Shown here: positions 1 through 6,574 of the stretch, one piece after another
How the letters are laid out: each line of letters opens with the position of its first letter
Numbering within the stretch: the first letter of the stretch is position 1
Source of the DNA: Glandiceps talaboti
Taxonomy: Eukaryota > Hemichordata > Enteropneusta > Spengelidae
Assembly: GCF_964340395.1 (NCBI RefSeq)
Contig: NC_135566.1
Location: 14,475,001-14,485,000 of the forward strand
Direction of reading: 5' to 3'
Length of the DNA: 10,000 nucleotides
The notes under the pieces: generated by a model
Seen by the model: the letters and a program-made list of their open reading frames with translations, nothing else
The model's database searches: none
What the model was told of the DNA's origin: nothing
Program-made: the position numbers and the translations under genes

Positions 1-1234
1 CGATATCGCACGAAATGTAACAAGAAGCTGTGTAGTTTTCAGTACAGAAGTGTCTGTTAACACTTCGAAAACATTTTGTTATCTAAAAGCTATTGAAACT
101 GTGGGCTCTAGGGAAACGATCAGGTGAAGTAAATTTTCCACATTTAATGCTGTTTTTGCTGTATATTCATGAGTGAGCAAGTCGCTCAATTAGTCCCTGT
201 CGGGATCGGGAAATTAAGGGGTTTCGGGCAAAATAAATACCTTGTAGTGTTTTTTGATGCCGTGTCTGACGTGAACTGCAAAGGCAAACGTTGTTAGGTG
301 GTTACATACTGAAACGAGACGCCAATCGCCGTCATTCTTATTAATTCTGGCATGTTGTCGGGGCAACATTATGCATGTTTCAGCATTTGAAATTAACACA
401 TTAATGGCCAAATAAATTAAATATTGGCTCTATTTTTAGAGCGAGAAACTTCAATGTTTAACCGGAGAATGTTATGATATGACAGATGTGTAATTTTTAT
501 TCAGTATGGTTATTCTTTTCTTCGAATCAGAGTTATTTTTTTGTTATTAAAATGTAATAGAAACCTATTTGAATCAAGTTAGCCCTTGGCGGATGTAGAA
601 ATATGTAGGCGCCATCTTAGTAACGAACAGCTTGAGCCCCTCGGACTTTCCGTCTTCCAGTTGCCATGAAGACAAGAAATTCAATATCTGGATACGGTGT
701 GTTATCACTTCTTGCAAAAGGGGGTCCATCATCGCATACTTCTGGGCTGTAATCGTTGAATCTAGTCAGTTAGTACGAAACCTGACATCGACGCCCCCTG
801 ACTCGTTTCGTCTCCACGCATAAGTTAGAAGGCGATGTCTTACCTTTAGGCTGTGTGCTTGAAGTTTTCAAAAGTTTGATACTTTGATAGCAACTTCTTG
901 CGTAACTGTCTAGTCAGTTCGGCGAGTCTCGTCATAATCACTATAGACAGAACGTGAGCTAGTTTGATATTTTTTCCAATAGGCACACTTTACAATGTTA
1001 TTTTTAAGGTCTCAATCGTCTTCTATCGAATCTTTTCCAATGTGCATATTTTTTTTATAGTTTTAACAAAAATTCTCTACAGAAGTTCTCTCGAGACGAT
1101 ATTATGGATTGCCGGGTAGAGTGAAAAATAACTTTCAACATAGTATTGGCTCTTGCATATAAAGCTATGTACACGTAGCCCCCGACCTCTACACAATACA
1201 CCCTTCATCACTTTAATCGTATCCCACCACCCCA
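1..1234. other. Unique AT-rich sequence, no supportable gene
   Basis: No recognisable gene or RNA is visible here. The minus strand has an open frame ending at 214; its first ATG is near 369, giving about 51 codons, and it matches no family I know. A forward frame ending at 823 opens with TTG, not ATG. A YY1-like core (CGCCATCTT, minus sense AAGATGGCG) lies at 610-618. A minus-strand splice-donor-like AAAG/GTAAG lies at 839-848, but the adjacent frame stops just before it. None of these forms a coherent gene model. Confidence 0.6.
427..442 (+). other. Short perfect hairpin with TTTT loop
   Basis: GCTCTA at 427-432 pairs perfectly with TAGAGC at 437-442 across a TTTT tetraloop. The 6-bp stem and 4-nt loop recall the 3' stem-loop of replication-dependent histone mRNAs. 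However, the stem lacks the canonical GG/CC base, and no histone coding sequence lies upstream. I treat it as a fortuitous or unassigned hairpin. Confidence 0.5.
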
Positions 1235-1319
1235 ACACACACACGCGCGCACATACATACATACATACATACATACATACATACATACATACATACATAC
1301 ATACATACATACATACATA
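1235..1319. repeat. 85-bp alternating purine-pyrimidine block ((CA)n-(CG)3-(ACAT)n)
   Basis: Every base from 1235 to 1319 alternates purine and pyrimidine. The block starts as (AC)5, passes through CGCGCG at 1244-1249, and continues into 17 copies of ACAT from 1251 to 1319. CG and CA steps are the best known B-to-Z transition substrates, so the first part has Z-DNA potential. The minus strand is open and would read as a repeating Met-Tyr-Val-Cys polypeptide; this is a by-product of the repeat and not evidence of a gene. Confidence 0.95.
1251..1319. repeat. (ACAT)17 microsatellite
   Basis: A 69-bp uninterrupted ACAT/CATA tetranucleotide array. The same motif recurs at 5089-5148 and as a short run near 9460-9471. 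Unique sequence resumes at 1320 with two near copies of ATAACC. The flanks do not resemble those of the 5089 array. Confidence 0.98.
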
Positions 1320-1896
1320 ACCATAACCATTCTGTACTGGAAAGATTTGCCAAATTTCATTATCACACCCGAACAATAACGACTTCTAGAGTAACACTTC
1401 TATCGGACGTTTCATATTATCTTTACTACATTTTGCGTATGTTTTCCCGGGAAAATATCATGGCTTTCAAAGAAAAATGAAACGTGAACAGTCATATCGT
1501 GAAATCGTGATTAAATTCGACCAGTAAGGATTTTCCACCGACAATTACCCACAAAGTGTTCTTCTATGCCATAGAAGGGGGGATTTATCAAACGAGCGAT
1601 AGAAACTCGGCATTTTTACGGCTACAAAATGACATTATTGAACGACAGAAAGAAAAATTCCACTGTCACTAAACTTTGCAACATGTTCCTACAATTGTAT
1701 TAGAAATGATAATAACGGTAACACACCACGTAACAATCAAATCTGCGGTACGACGCCAACCCCGTTGCGCATCTTCCGCCTGCAGCGTCCATGTATAGCG
1801 CACTCCGACTGTTATCTACAGTACATGATATTACGGTTTTTATATCTAACATCGTTTTGTCATATTTGATAAGAAAACTTTCATATCTTTGTTTTA
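1320..1896. other. Unique sequence with one GC-richer patch, no supportable gene
   Basis: Nothing recognisable is encoded. A GC-richer patch at about 1745-1800 contains an ETS-like CTTCCG and several CpG dinucleotides. A forward frame without an early ATG runs open from about 1645 to 1866 across it, and the minus strand has a short ATG frame across the same patch. Neither gives a recognisable protein. The patch could be a small CpG-rich regulatory site or a fragment of an old element. Confidence 0.5.
1442..1455. promoter_or_regulatory. Perfect 14-bp palindrome TTTTCCCGGGAAAA
   Basis: A perfect dyad with no spacer. Its centre, TTCCCGGGAA, fits the STAT-type consensus TTC(N2-4)GAA. There is no adjacent gene for it to regulate, so a functional role is speculative. 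The palindrome itself is certain. Confidence 0.3.
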
Positions 1897-1906
1897 CCCC
1901 CCCCCC
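1897..1906. repeat. C10 homopolymer run
   Basis: Ten consecutive C on the plus strand, followed by TCC. It lies about 100 bp upstream of a second C run (2010-2020). Two C runs of 10 or more this close are unusual in AT-rich DNA. Confidence 0.95.
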
Positions 1907-2009
1907 TCCTTACATCGATCACATGTGAACTCTCAATTTGGTCAAATTATCAGTATTACACAAATTAGCCCAAAAAAATTGCCTTACGTTATACAGGTGT
2001 TCGAAAAGA

Positions 2010-2045
2010 CCCCCCCCCCCAAAAAAAAAAAAAAAAAAAAAAAAA
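2010..2045. repeat. C11-A25 homopolymer block
   Basis: Eleven C (2010-2020) switch directly to twenty-five A (2021-2045). The A run is long enough to be a retroposon 3' tail on the plus strand. I see no SINE or LINE body upstream and no obvious target-site duplication, so simple slippage growth is equally likely. The block may also be a site of assembly or sequencing length error. Confidence 0.95.
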
Positions 2046-2050
2046 TGGCG

Positions 2051-2073
2051 TCATGCTAACGTTAATAGCATGA
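2051..2073. other. Inverted repeat, 8-bp arms with 7-nt loop
   Basis: TCATGCTA at 2051-2058 is the exact reverse complement of TAGCATGA at 2066-2073. The loop, ACGTTAA, makes an internal TAACGTTA palindrome with the adjoining base. It begins six bases after the A25 run. Confidence 0.6.
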
Positions 2074-2359
2074 ATATTTTGTGGGTAGATTTAAACTTAC
2101 ATGGTTCAAGTCCCAAGTGCTTACATGAATCAAACAGGGTCACTCTCTGTTTAAAAAAAAATTAAAATGGTTATGAATAATAAGTTATTCAAATTATCAA
2201 AAAATAAAATCTAAGATTGTAATTTGGATTAGTGTAATTTTCTCTTGAAGTTTTTCATTTCATCTAAGCGGCACAACCGATTATCTTTTTTTGACCCATC
2301 ATTATCATTGATTTTAATCTTCATTTCTTGATCTGTATTTTTATAATATTTCTAGCTGA

Positions 2360-2376
2360 ATTTTTCGCCGAAAAAT
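2360..2376. other. 17-bp palindrome with a single central C
   Basis: ATTTTTCG (2360-2367) and CGAAAAAT (2369-2376) are exact reverse complements around C2368. A palindrome of identical geometry (8+1+8, C centre) occurs at 5386-5402. Confidence 0.6.
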
Positions 2377-2440
2377 GAATATTTCTACATTTTAATTTCT
2401 TCGTTCATTCTGATGCGCTGAATCACCCTCTTTATGGTAC

Positions 2441-2455
2441 TGCGCATGTGATTGG
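2441..2455 (+). promoter_or_regulatory. Promoter-like NRF1/CCAAT patch
   Basis: TGCGCATG at 2441-2448 resembles one half of an NRF1 site (consensus TGCGCATGCGCA). It is followed at 2451-2455 by ATTGG, an inverted CCAAT box. The pair lies about 160 bp before the ATG of the 129-codon frame at 2617, a distance that suits a proximal promoter. There is no TATA box at a matching distance. These motifs are short and could be chance. Confidence 0.22.
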
Positions 2456-2616
2456 TGCCCGTGCGTAAACACTCTTGAACACGGACCTGGTTACTTGTTT
2501 GTCAACAACTCCTAGATTTGTGAGATGTCGGTATTATGCATATATGTGGGATTGTTCACACATCTATAGAAGCGAGTATAACAACTGCATGAAAATCAAA
2601 ATATGAACAAAAAATT

Positions 2617-3006
2617 ATGAAAGACGTCGTTTTTGTTACATCGCCCGGGCCTTTAAACTTGACTTTTTTTGTTTTGATGAAAATGCAAAATAATGTTCAA
2701 AATACAACGAGTTTGTTCAAAAGAGGAGCAGTGTTCAAGTTTTATAATGCTGCAATTTACTTACCAGCTGTGCATGAGTTCTCCACAACATTCCTATTTG
2801 CATCAACGTGCATAACCCTCACTGCTTATTATAGGGGTAAAACTATTGGCGGGAGATTTTCAACTGAAATTTTGTCTACTGTTTTGTTGCCTGTTTTAGG
2901 CCGGGTTATTAAACTCCTGCATACTCTGATATTAAATGGAATGACTGTGTATAACCGTACAGTATTAGTAGAAGAAACCAAGCCATCAACGTTGACAAGA
3001 AATTAG
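2617..3006 (+). CDS. Unrecognised 129-codon open frame
   Basis: This is the longest ATG-started frame outside simple repeats. The ATG has A at -3, and the frame is open from 2593. I recognise no family. The product would be basic, with hydrophobic stretches at about residues 45-72 (containing AAIYLPAV and TTFLFAST) and 84-106 (containing STVLLPVLG), plus N-X-T sequons at residues 14, 29 and 113, so a small membrane protein is conceivable. A promoter-like patch lies upstream (2441-2455) and a variant poly(A) signal ATTAAA lies at 3100-3105. Against a gene: in DNA this AT-rich, an open run of this length is expected by chance in roughly one window in ten (my rough estimate). A good splice-acceptor-like tract ending TTTTAG at 2899 also sits inside it, so if it is coding it may be part of a spliced gene. 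Confidence 0.2.
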   Translation: MKDVVFVTSPGPLNLTFFVLMKMQNNVQNTTSLFKRGAVFKFYNAAIYLPAVHEFSTTFLFASTCITLTAYYRGKTIGGRFSTEILSTVLLPVLGRVIKLLHTLILNGMTVYNRTVLVEETKPSTLTRN

Positions 3007-3297
3007 TCAAGCTTACTTTTTCAAAAATGAAAAATTCACCTCCAGGGTACAAGAAAAATGGTTGTTTTATAATTGTGGAATTTAACAACTAAAACAATGA
3101 TTAAAAAAACCCAGAAAATATTAATGCATCACTATAAATTACCCGACGCAGAAGTATGAAACCTGTAGATATAAATCATTGAATGCCATTTCTTCTATGC
3201 AATGAGGTTTTCATTTTACCAGTTCTGAATTGACAGTACTATTTATATTTGAACGATTGTTGGAGACTCAATTTTGGAAAACGCTTCTAGCTAAATC
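3007..3297. other. AT-rich spacer, possibly an eroded repeat copy
   Basis: No gene is visible. Around 3150-3235 the sequence resembles 3641-3725, about 493 bp downstream: GATATAAA followed by a CAT(T)GAATG-like string, then CAGTT-GAATT. This suggests it belongs to the same degenerate repeat family as 3298-3602. The similarity is gapped and much weaker than that of the two central copies. Confidence 0.4.
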
Positions 3298-3602
3298 TGA
3301 TTGTTTTTAAATCAAAACATTGCCTTCAAATGTTAACATATTGCTATTTCTCAGACTTCTGTCTAAAATGAAATCCAGATGAATCAAAAAGTTACGGAAA
3401 ACTAAAGATTTTTGATCTAAAATTAATGAAACCAAAAAAAACGGTTCTATTACTTCGAAAAACAAAAATGTTGCTATTAATTTATCACAGATTGTCATTT
3501 CTCTAATTCCCGACTAAAATAGAGTTCACAGGAACAAGAAAATTACGAAAAAACCATAAATTGTGATCTTGAAATAAATGGCGGGGAAATATTTTTGTTA
3601 CT
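3298..3602 (+). repeat. Diverged tandem duplication, period about 151 bp
   Basis: Bases 3349-3418 align without gaps to 3500-3569 at offset 151, with about 46 of 70 positions identical by my count, far above the roughly 27 percent expected by chance here. Similarity continues leftward for about 50 bp and rightward past a one-base indel to about 3448/3602. Shared landmarks are TTTCTC, CTAAAAT, TTACG, TGATCT and a GTT(A)CTATT string. Copy one is about 3298-3448 and copy two about 3449-3602; unit boundaries are arbitrary. Further looser copies may lie at 3150-3297, 3603-3800 and 3800-3960. The copies do not share an intact open frame, so this looks like an old non-coding satellite or minisatellite. 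Confidence 0.72.
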
Positions 3603-3992
3603 ATTCCAGCTGCCGGACCAAACACAATACAACAGACTATGTTACAGATTCTAAACTTCAGATATAAACCATGAATGAAGACATTTTATTTTGTGTTGAC
3701 GGATTCAAGGTAGCAGTTTGAATTTGTGTATATTGCCATGCAATTACACTGACAGTATAATTACTCCAAGATCTAAACTACTTCATAATATTGGCGGGAA
3801 ACGAATCCAAAGACCATGAATTCCTGGACTGTAATAGTGGTAATTGAACTTGCATTACTTACAGTCCCAATTAAAAATTAATACAAGTGCCATGAATGAT
3901 ATGAACCTGGAAGTCGTAAAAAAAATATTTGAAAATTGTAAATTACCATTATGGTGGTAGCATCATCATAATTTCTGACGACAGCATTTTAG
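3603..3992. other. AT-rich sequence, probable degenerate continuation of the repeat
   Basis: No gene is visible. Strings resembling the 151-bp unit recur: TTACAGATT (3642) against TCACAGATT (3485); CCATGAATGA near 3669 and 3891; GATCTAAAC near 3771. The spacing between them grows to roughly 157-221 bp. A canonical E2F-like TTGGCGGGAAA lies at 3791-3801. Confidence 0.4.
3791..3801 (+). promoter_or_regulatory. E2F-like site TTGGCGGGAAA
   Basis: This is the reverse complement of TTTCCCGCCAA, an exact match to the usual E2F core TTTCCCGCC. A variant, ATGGCGGGGAAA, lies at 3578-3589 in the second tandem copy, and another, TTCCCGCCAT, at 4899-4908. No cell-cycle gene is visible nearby, so function is unproven. 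Confidence 0.25.
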
Positions 3993-4114
3993 CGGCATGT
4001 TTTTTTCCAATGGCGGTATAACAAAGAGAGATATCAGGATGACTGGAGAGGGGAGGGGAAAAGGAAGAAGTTAGTGTTGGCAATTTGTCTGAATACGACA
4101 CAGAGGTTTTCATT
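3993..4114 (+). CDS. Candidate internal exon of an unknown gene
   Basis: After a CATTTTAG acceptor-like string ending at 3992, one forward frame stays open for 40 codons to a good donor, TT/GTAAGA, at 4114/4115. It reads R-H-V-F-F-Q-W-R-Y-N at the start and includes D-D-W-R-G-E-G and L-V-L-A-I-C. The donor phase (two bases of a codon) matches the acceptor of the candidate terminal exon at 4383, giving an intron of 268 bp. I recognise no domain. The acceptor is mediocre, and much of the openness comes from a purine-rich stretch at 4042-4069 that cannot form stops on this strand, so chance is a serious alternative. Confidence 0.16.
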
Positions 4115-4382
4115 GTAAGATATTTGTGAAAAGGTATATTTAACATGTTTTCCTTGACGTGTTATACCCAAAAAAAACACGCTCCAACTGGCGCTAATCT
4201 TCCAGCAACGTGTCGCTTGTAATAAAATATGGACGCTCAAAACTGAACGTTTGCTATATGGTATAACTCGAATCTGTATGTTTGCGGGTGGGAATTAGAT
4301 GGGGGGAATAGCCATGTGTTTGTGGGCATTTTCACGTTACTACTCTATTTTTTTTTTGTGTGAATTCGTCTTGATTTTGCAG

Positions 4383-4464
4383 TCTGCGTGATATACCTGT
4401 AACTGTGCAACGTATAAAATCACCCCTATTCTATTATATGAAAGACCTCAAAAAAAAGAGATAA
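4383..4464 (+). CDS. Candidate terminal exon of an unknown gene
   Basis: A strong acceptor-like tract (pyrimidine-rich, ending TTTTGCAG at 4382) precedes a frame that would read L-R-D-I-P-V-T-V-Q-R and end in a lysine-rich tail before TAA at 4462-4464. An AATAAA poly(A) signal follows at 4490-4495. With the exon candidate at 3993-4114 it would make the last 67 or so residues of a basic protein, joined in phase. Acceptor, short frame, stop and poly(A) signal in the right order are suggestive, but each element is common in AT-rich DNA. No family is recognised. Confidence 0.2.
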
Positions 4465-4489
4465 GGGCGCTAATTCGATACTCTGGGTA

Positions 4490-4495
4490 AATAAA
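4490..4495 (+). terminator. Canonical AATAAA poly(A) signal
   Basis: An exact AATAAA placed 26 bases after the stop of the candidate terminal exon. The hexamer is frequent in AT-rich DNA, so it is meaningful only if the upstream exon is real. Confidence 0.25.
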
Positions 4496-5088
4496 GCATA
4501 TCACTAGTTCATAGAATCAATCCTTTCGTACTCATCCATTTATATCGTGATGATTATCTCTTCATACAAAATAAGACCAGGACAGAATACCGTGTGGTGC
4601 TGACGTACGGTTCTCTAGTAAAACATATAGTTGCAAGAAACACAACACTAATCTTGTTATCATCAACATCCACATTTGTAATAATTCTATTTTTATTTCC
4701 TTTCAATTCGTGTTTAATTTTTTTTTAAATTCAAGATTGATAACCCCCTCGCAATTATTTTGGTCACGAGGCAAGCTATGTTACATGTAAAAACGGTGAT
4801 ATTGGTACTAGGTGAAGTATGGACGAATCCAGTTTTACCGCCTATTTTGTCCACTCATGCGTACAATATTAACGCCTGCATCGCTCAACTTTATTCCCTT
4901 CCCGCCATTAAACTTCATTTCGAAATTTGCATATGCTTTCGTCTGTTCATTCTATAAATGAATTTAGACAATCCGTATTTCATACAATTTGACACCTTAG
5001 TTATATCTATAATTACAGACAAAACACTGTCGTTTGAAAATACTACAAAAATGTACTAGACTGTTTGTGCAAACACACACATTGTAAG
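4496..5088. other. Unique AT-rich sequence, no supportable gene
   Basis: The forward frame ending at 4957 opens with TTG and not ATG, and resembles nothing known. Two regulatory-like strings are close together: TTCCCGCC at 4899-4906 (E2F-like, minus sense GGCGGGAA) and ATTTGCAT at 4925-4932 (a POU octamer). A second ATTTGCAT lies at 2796-2803. No transcript can be tied to them. Confidence 0.5.
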
Positions 5089-5148
5089 CATACATACATA
5101 CATACATACATACATACATACATACATACATACATACATACATACATA
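5089..5148. repeat. (CATA)15 microsatellite
   Basis: Sixty bases of perfect CATA, the first segment of a compound array. It is separated from the following (GACA)n by only four bases. It is open on the minus strand as Met-Tyr-Val-Cys repeats, which I regard as an artefact. Confidence 0.98.
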
Positions 5149-5149
5149 A

Positions 5150-5152
<3 letters not shown>

Positions 5153-5210
<58 letters not shown>
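5153..5210. repeat. (GACA)14.5 microsatellite
   Basis: Fifty-eight bases of perfect GACA (GTCT on the other strand). The same motif forms arrays at 9315-9392 and 9478-9560. The right-hand flank of this array is shared with the 9315 array. Confidence 0.98.
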
Positions 5211-5251
5211 GATATAGATACACATAGAGAAACACACGCAGAAACAGACAG
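5211..5251 (+). repeat. Shared core next to (GACA)n, copy 1
   Basis: These 41 bases follow the (GACA)n array and align with 9393-9429, which follows another (GACA)n array. The last 23 bases (5229-5251) are identical to 9407-9429. The rest differs by about two substitutions and a 4-bp indel. It contains AAACACACGCAGAAAC. Here the core lies between (GACA)n and the (TA)n tract. Confidence 0.85.
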
Positions 5252-5299
5252 ACACAGACACAGACACACGCATATATATATTACATATATATATATGTA

Positions 5300-5305
<6 letters not shown>

Positions 5306-5386
<81 letters not shown>
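5306..5386. repeat. (TA)40 tract
   Basis: 81 bases of pure TA repeat, preceded from 5271 by a less regular TA-rich stretch with ACATA and GTATA variants. Long (TA)n can extrude cruciforms, and its length is often wrong in assemblies. The minus strand is open through it as alternating Ile-Tyr, which is an artefact. Confidence 0.97.
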
Positions 5387-5390
<4 letters not shown>

Positions 5391-5402
5391 AATCATTAAT
5401 AA
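5386..5402. other. 17-bp palindrome abutting the TA tract
   Basis: TTATTAAT (5386-5393) and ATTAATAA (5395-5402) are exact reverse complements around C5394. It marks the exact end of the TA array and has the same 8+1+8 geometry as 2360-2376. Confidence 0.6.
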
Positions 5403-6251
5403 GACTAGCTGCAGGTTGGCCAGGTTTCAGTTATTGTGCACCTGTCTGGGATTAAAACCGATCGTCTCCCCTGATGCTGAATCAATGGTGAGAACAATAA
5501 ACAAACGATGCACAAAAAGTCTTGGGAACTGAGATATCGATATTTGCTAGTATGCCGTACAGTGAATCGATGAACAGTCAAAACGCTGTCACCAAAACTA
5601 CACTTTTTCTCCACAGTCCAAGACTGATAAAGTCGAACACGTTCAATATGAAGATCTCAAAACGCAGATCCAAAGTCGGGGAAGACTACTCGACAACCTT
5701 GAAATATTAACACAGAAAGTGCGTTTTGATAAGTAAATAACAAAAAAAAACATGACAATATGCTTGGAAACTTTATAATCGACTTAGAACGCTAGTTGCA
5801 ACATGAATGTACAATATATGTTTTTTCATTTTTACACTTTTACGATGTATTTTGCCACTGTAGAACACACACTGGGACAAGTGCCCTGTAGATGTTCACA
5901 TCGATTTCTTTAAAATGACATCAAGGTAATACAGCAAACGGATAAGGTATTTCGAAGTGCACATTTGCAATCATCCCAGCAGCGTAAAGAAATATCATCG
6001 ACCTCGTTGTTAAATTTGCAATCGAACTGAAAAGTGACATTCCGCCGGCAAGACAGGTGTAATCGTCTTTACAATTACAAGCACATAATCTATGACGGTT
6101 GAGAACTCTCATCTTCCTTATTTGGACACCAGAGTCATAATTCCCATCTTTTCAGTGCATAGATCTGGTGTCTGAAAAGCTAAAGTTGTATACTGGTAAT
6201 TTTGACGGTTTCAAATTCCCCTTTTTGTTAATCATTTTACCATTTTTGTCT
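5403..6251. other. Unique sequence, unrecognised short frames only
   Basis: Three overlapping short frames occur and none is recognisable. One is on the minus strand, ending at 5405 and opening with GTG near 5614. One is forward, ending at 5710 and opening with TTG at 5522. One is on the minus strand from ATG at 6112 to a stop at 5921; it is 63 codons and starts with a Cys-rich stretch (L-C-A-C-N-C-K-D-D-Y-T-C). ATATCGATAT at 5534-5543 is a palindrome containing TATCGATA, the insect DRE motif. No RNA gene is seen. Confidence 0.45.
6125..6172. other. Inverted repeat with 9-bp arms and 30-nt loop
   Basis: GACACCAGA at 6125-6133 is the exact reverse complement of TCTGGTGTC at 6164-6172. It lies just upstream, on the minus strand, of the Cys-rich short frame that begins at 6112. 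It could be a small structured element or an eroded terminal repeat. Confidence 0.5.
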
Positions 6252-6280
6252 TCCTTTTTACAGTGTCATTTTTCTTGCAG
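6252..6280 (+). other. Two consecutive 3' splice-site-like tracts
   Basis: TCCTTTTTACAG ends at 6263 and TTTTTCTTGCAG ends at 6280. Both have strong pyrimidine tracts and CAG, and a branch-point-like TTAAT lies upstream near 6229. The spacing would give a 17-bp alternative exon extension. They precede the low-complexity frame starting at 6339. Confidence 0.3.
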
Positions 6281-6338
6281 TTTTTTTTTATCCTAGCAAT
6301 CGTCAGCTACAAACTAGACAACATCAATATTGACAAAA

Positions 6339-6424
6339 ATGTCTTCAAATTCAGCATTTTGCATTCTTATCTTAGTTTCCATCTTTTCGAAAACACTACC
6401 GCCTTCCTCTTCTTGTTCTTCGTT

Positions 6425-6476
<52 letters not shown>

Positions 6477-6518
6477 ACATCATCAACAACAACAACGACG
6501 ACGACGACGACGACGACG

Positions 6519-6574
<56 letters not shown>

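Larger units (their letters stand above)
2046..2592. other. AT-rich sequence upstream of the 2617 frame
   Basis: No gene is visible apart from the regulatory-like patch at 2441-2455. Two small inverted repeats occur (2051-2073 and 2360-2376). A GGTTCAAGTCC string near 2104 matches a tRNA B-box, but it has no A-box or T-stem partner. Confidence 0.5.

Noticed and set aside
427-442. Histone mRNA 3' stem-loop
   Set aside because: The 6-bp stem and 4-nt loop fit, but the sequence departs from the consensus and there is no histone coding sequence upstream.
845-930. Minus-strand exon with donor AAAG/GTAAG and a frame beginning M-T-R-L-A-E-L-T-R-Q
   Set aside because: The frame meets a TAA just before the donor, and the open run is only about 40 codons, so no consistent exon results.
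1077-1376. Minus-strand frame of repeated Met-Tyr-Val-Cys
   Set aside because: It is a direct reading of the (ACAT)n array, which has no stop in this frame. The flanks show no coding signal.
2104-2114. tRNA or SINE B-box (GGTTCAAGTCC)
   Set aside because: No A-box at the right distance, no T-stem pairing around the loop and no acceptor stem.
4997-5396. Minus-strand frames of Cys-Leu-Ser-Val, Met-Tyr-Val-Cys and Ile-Tyr repeats
   Set aside because: Translation of the (GACA)n, (CATA)n and (TA)n arrays only.
5448-5464. Minus-strand tRNA-derived SINE (GGTTTTAATCCC-like B-box)
   Set aside because: No matching A-box within the usual distance, no poly(A) or tail repeat, and no second copy in the window.
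5921-6112. Minus-strand 63-codon frame with a Cys-rich start, EGF-like at first sight
   Set aside because: Only four cysteines in a short stretch, without EGF spacing, and no splice context. Length is within chance expectation.
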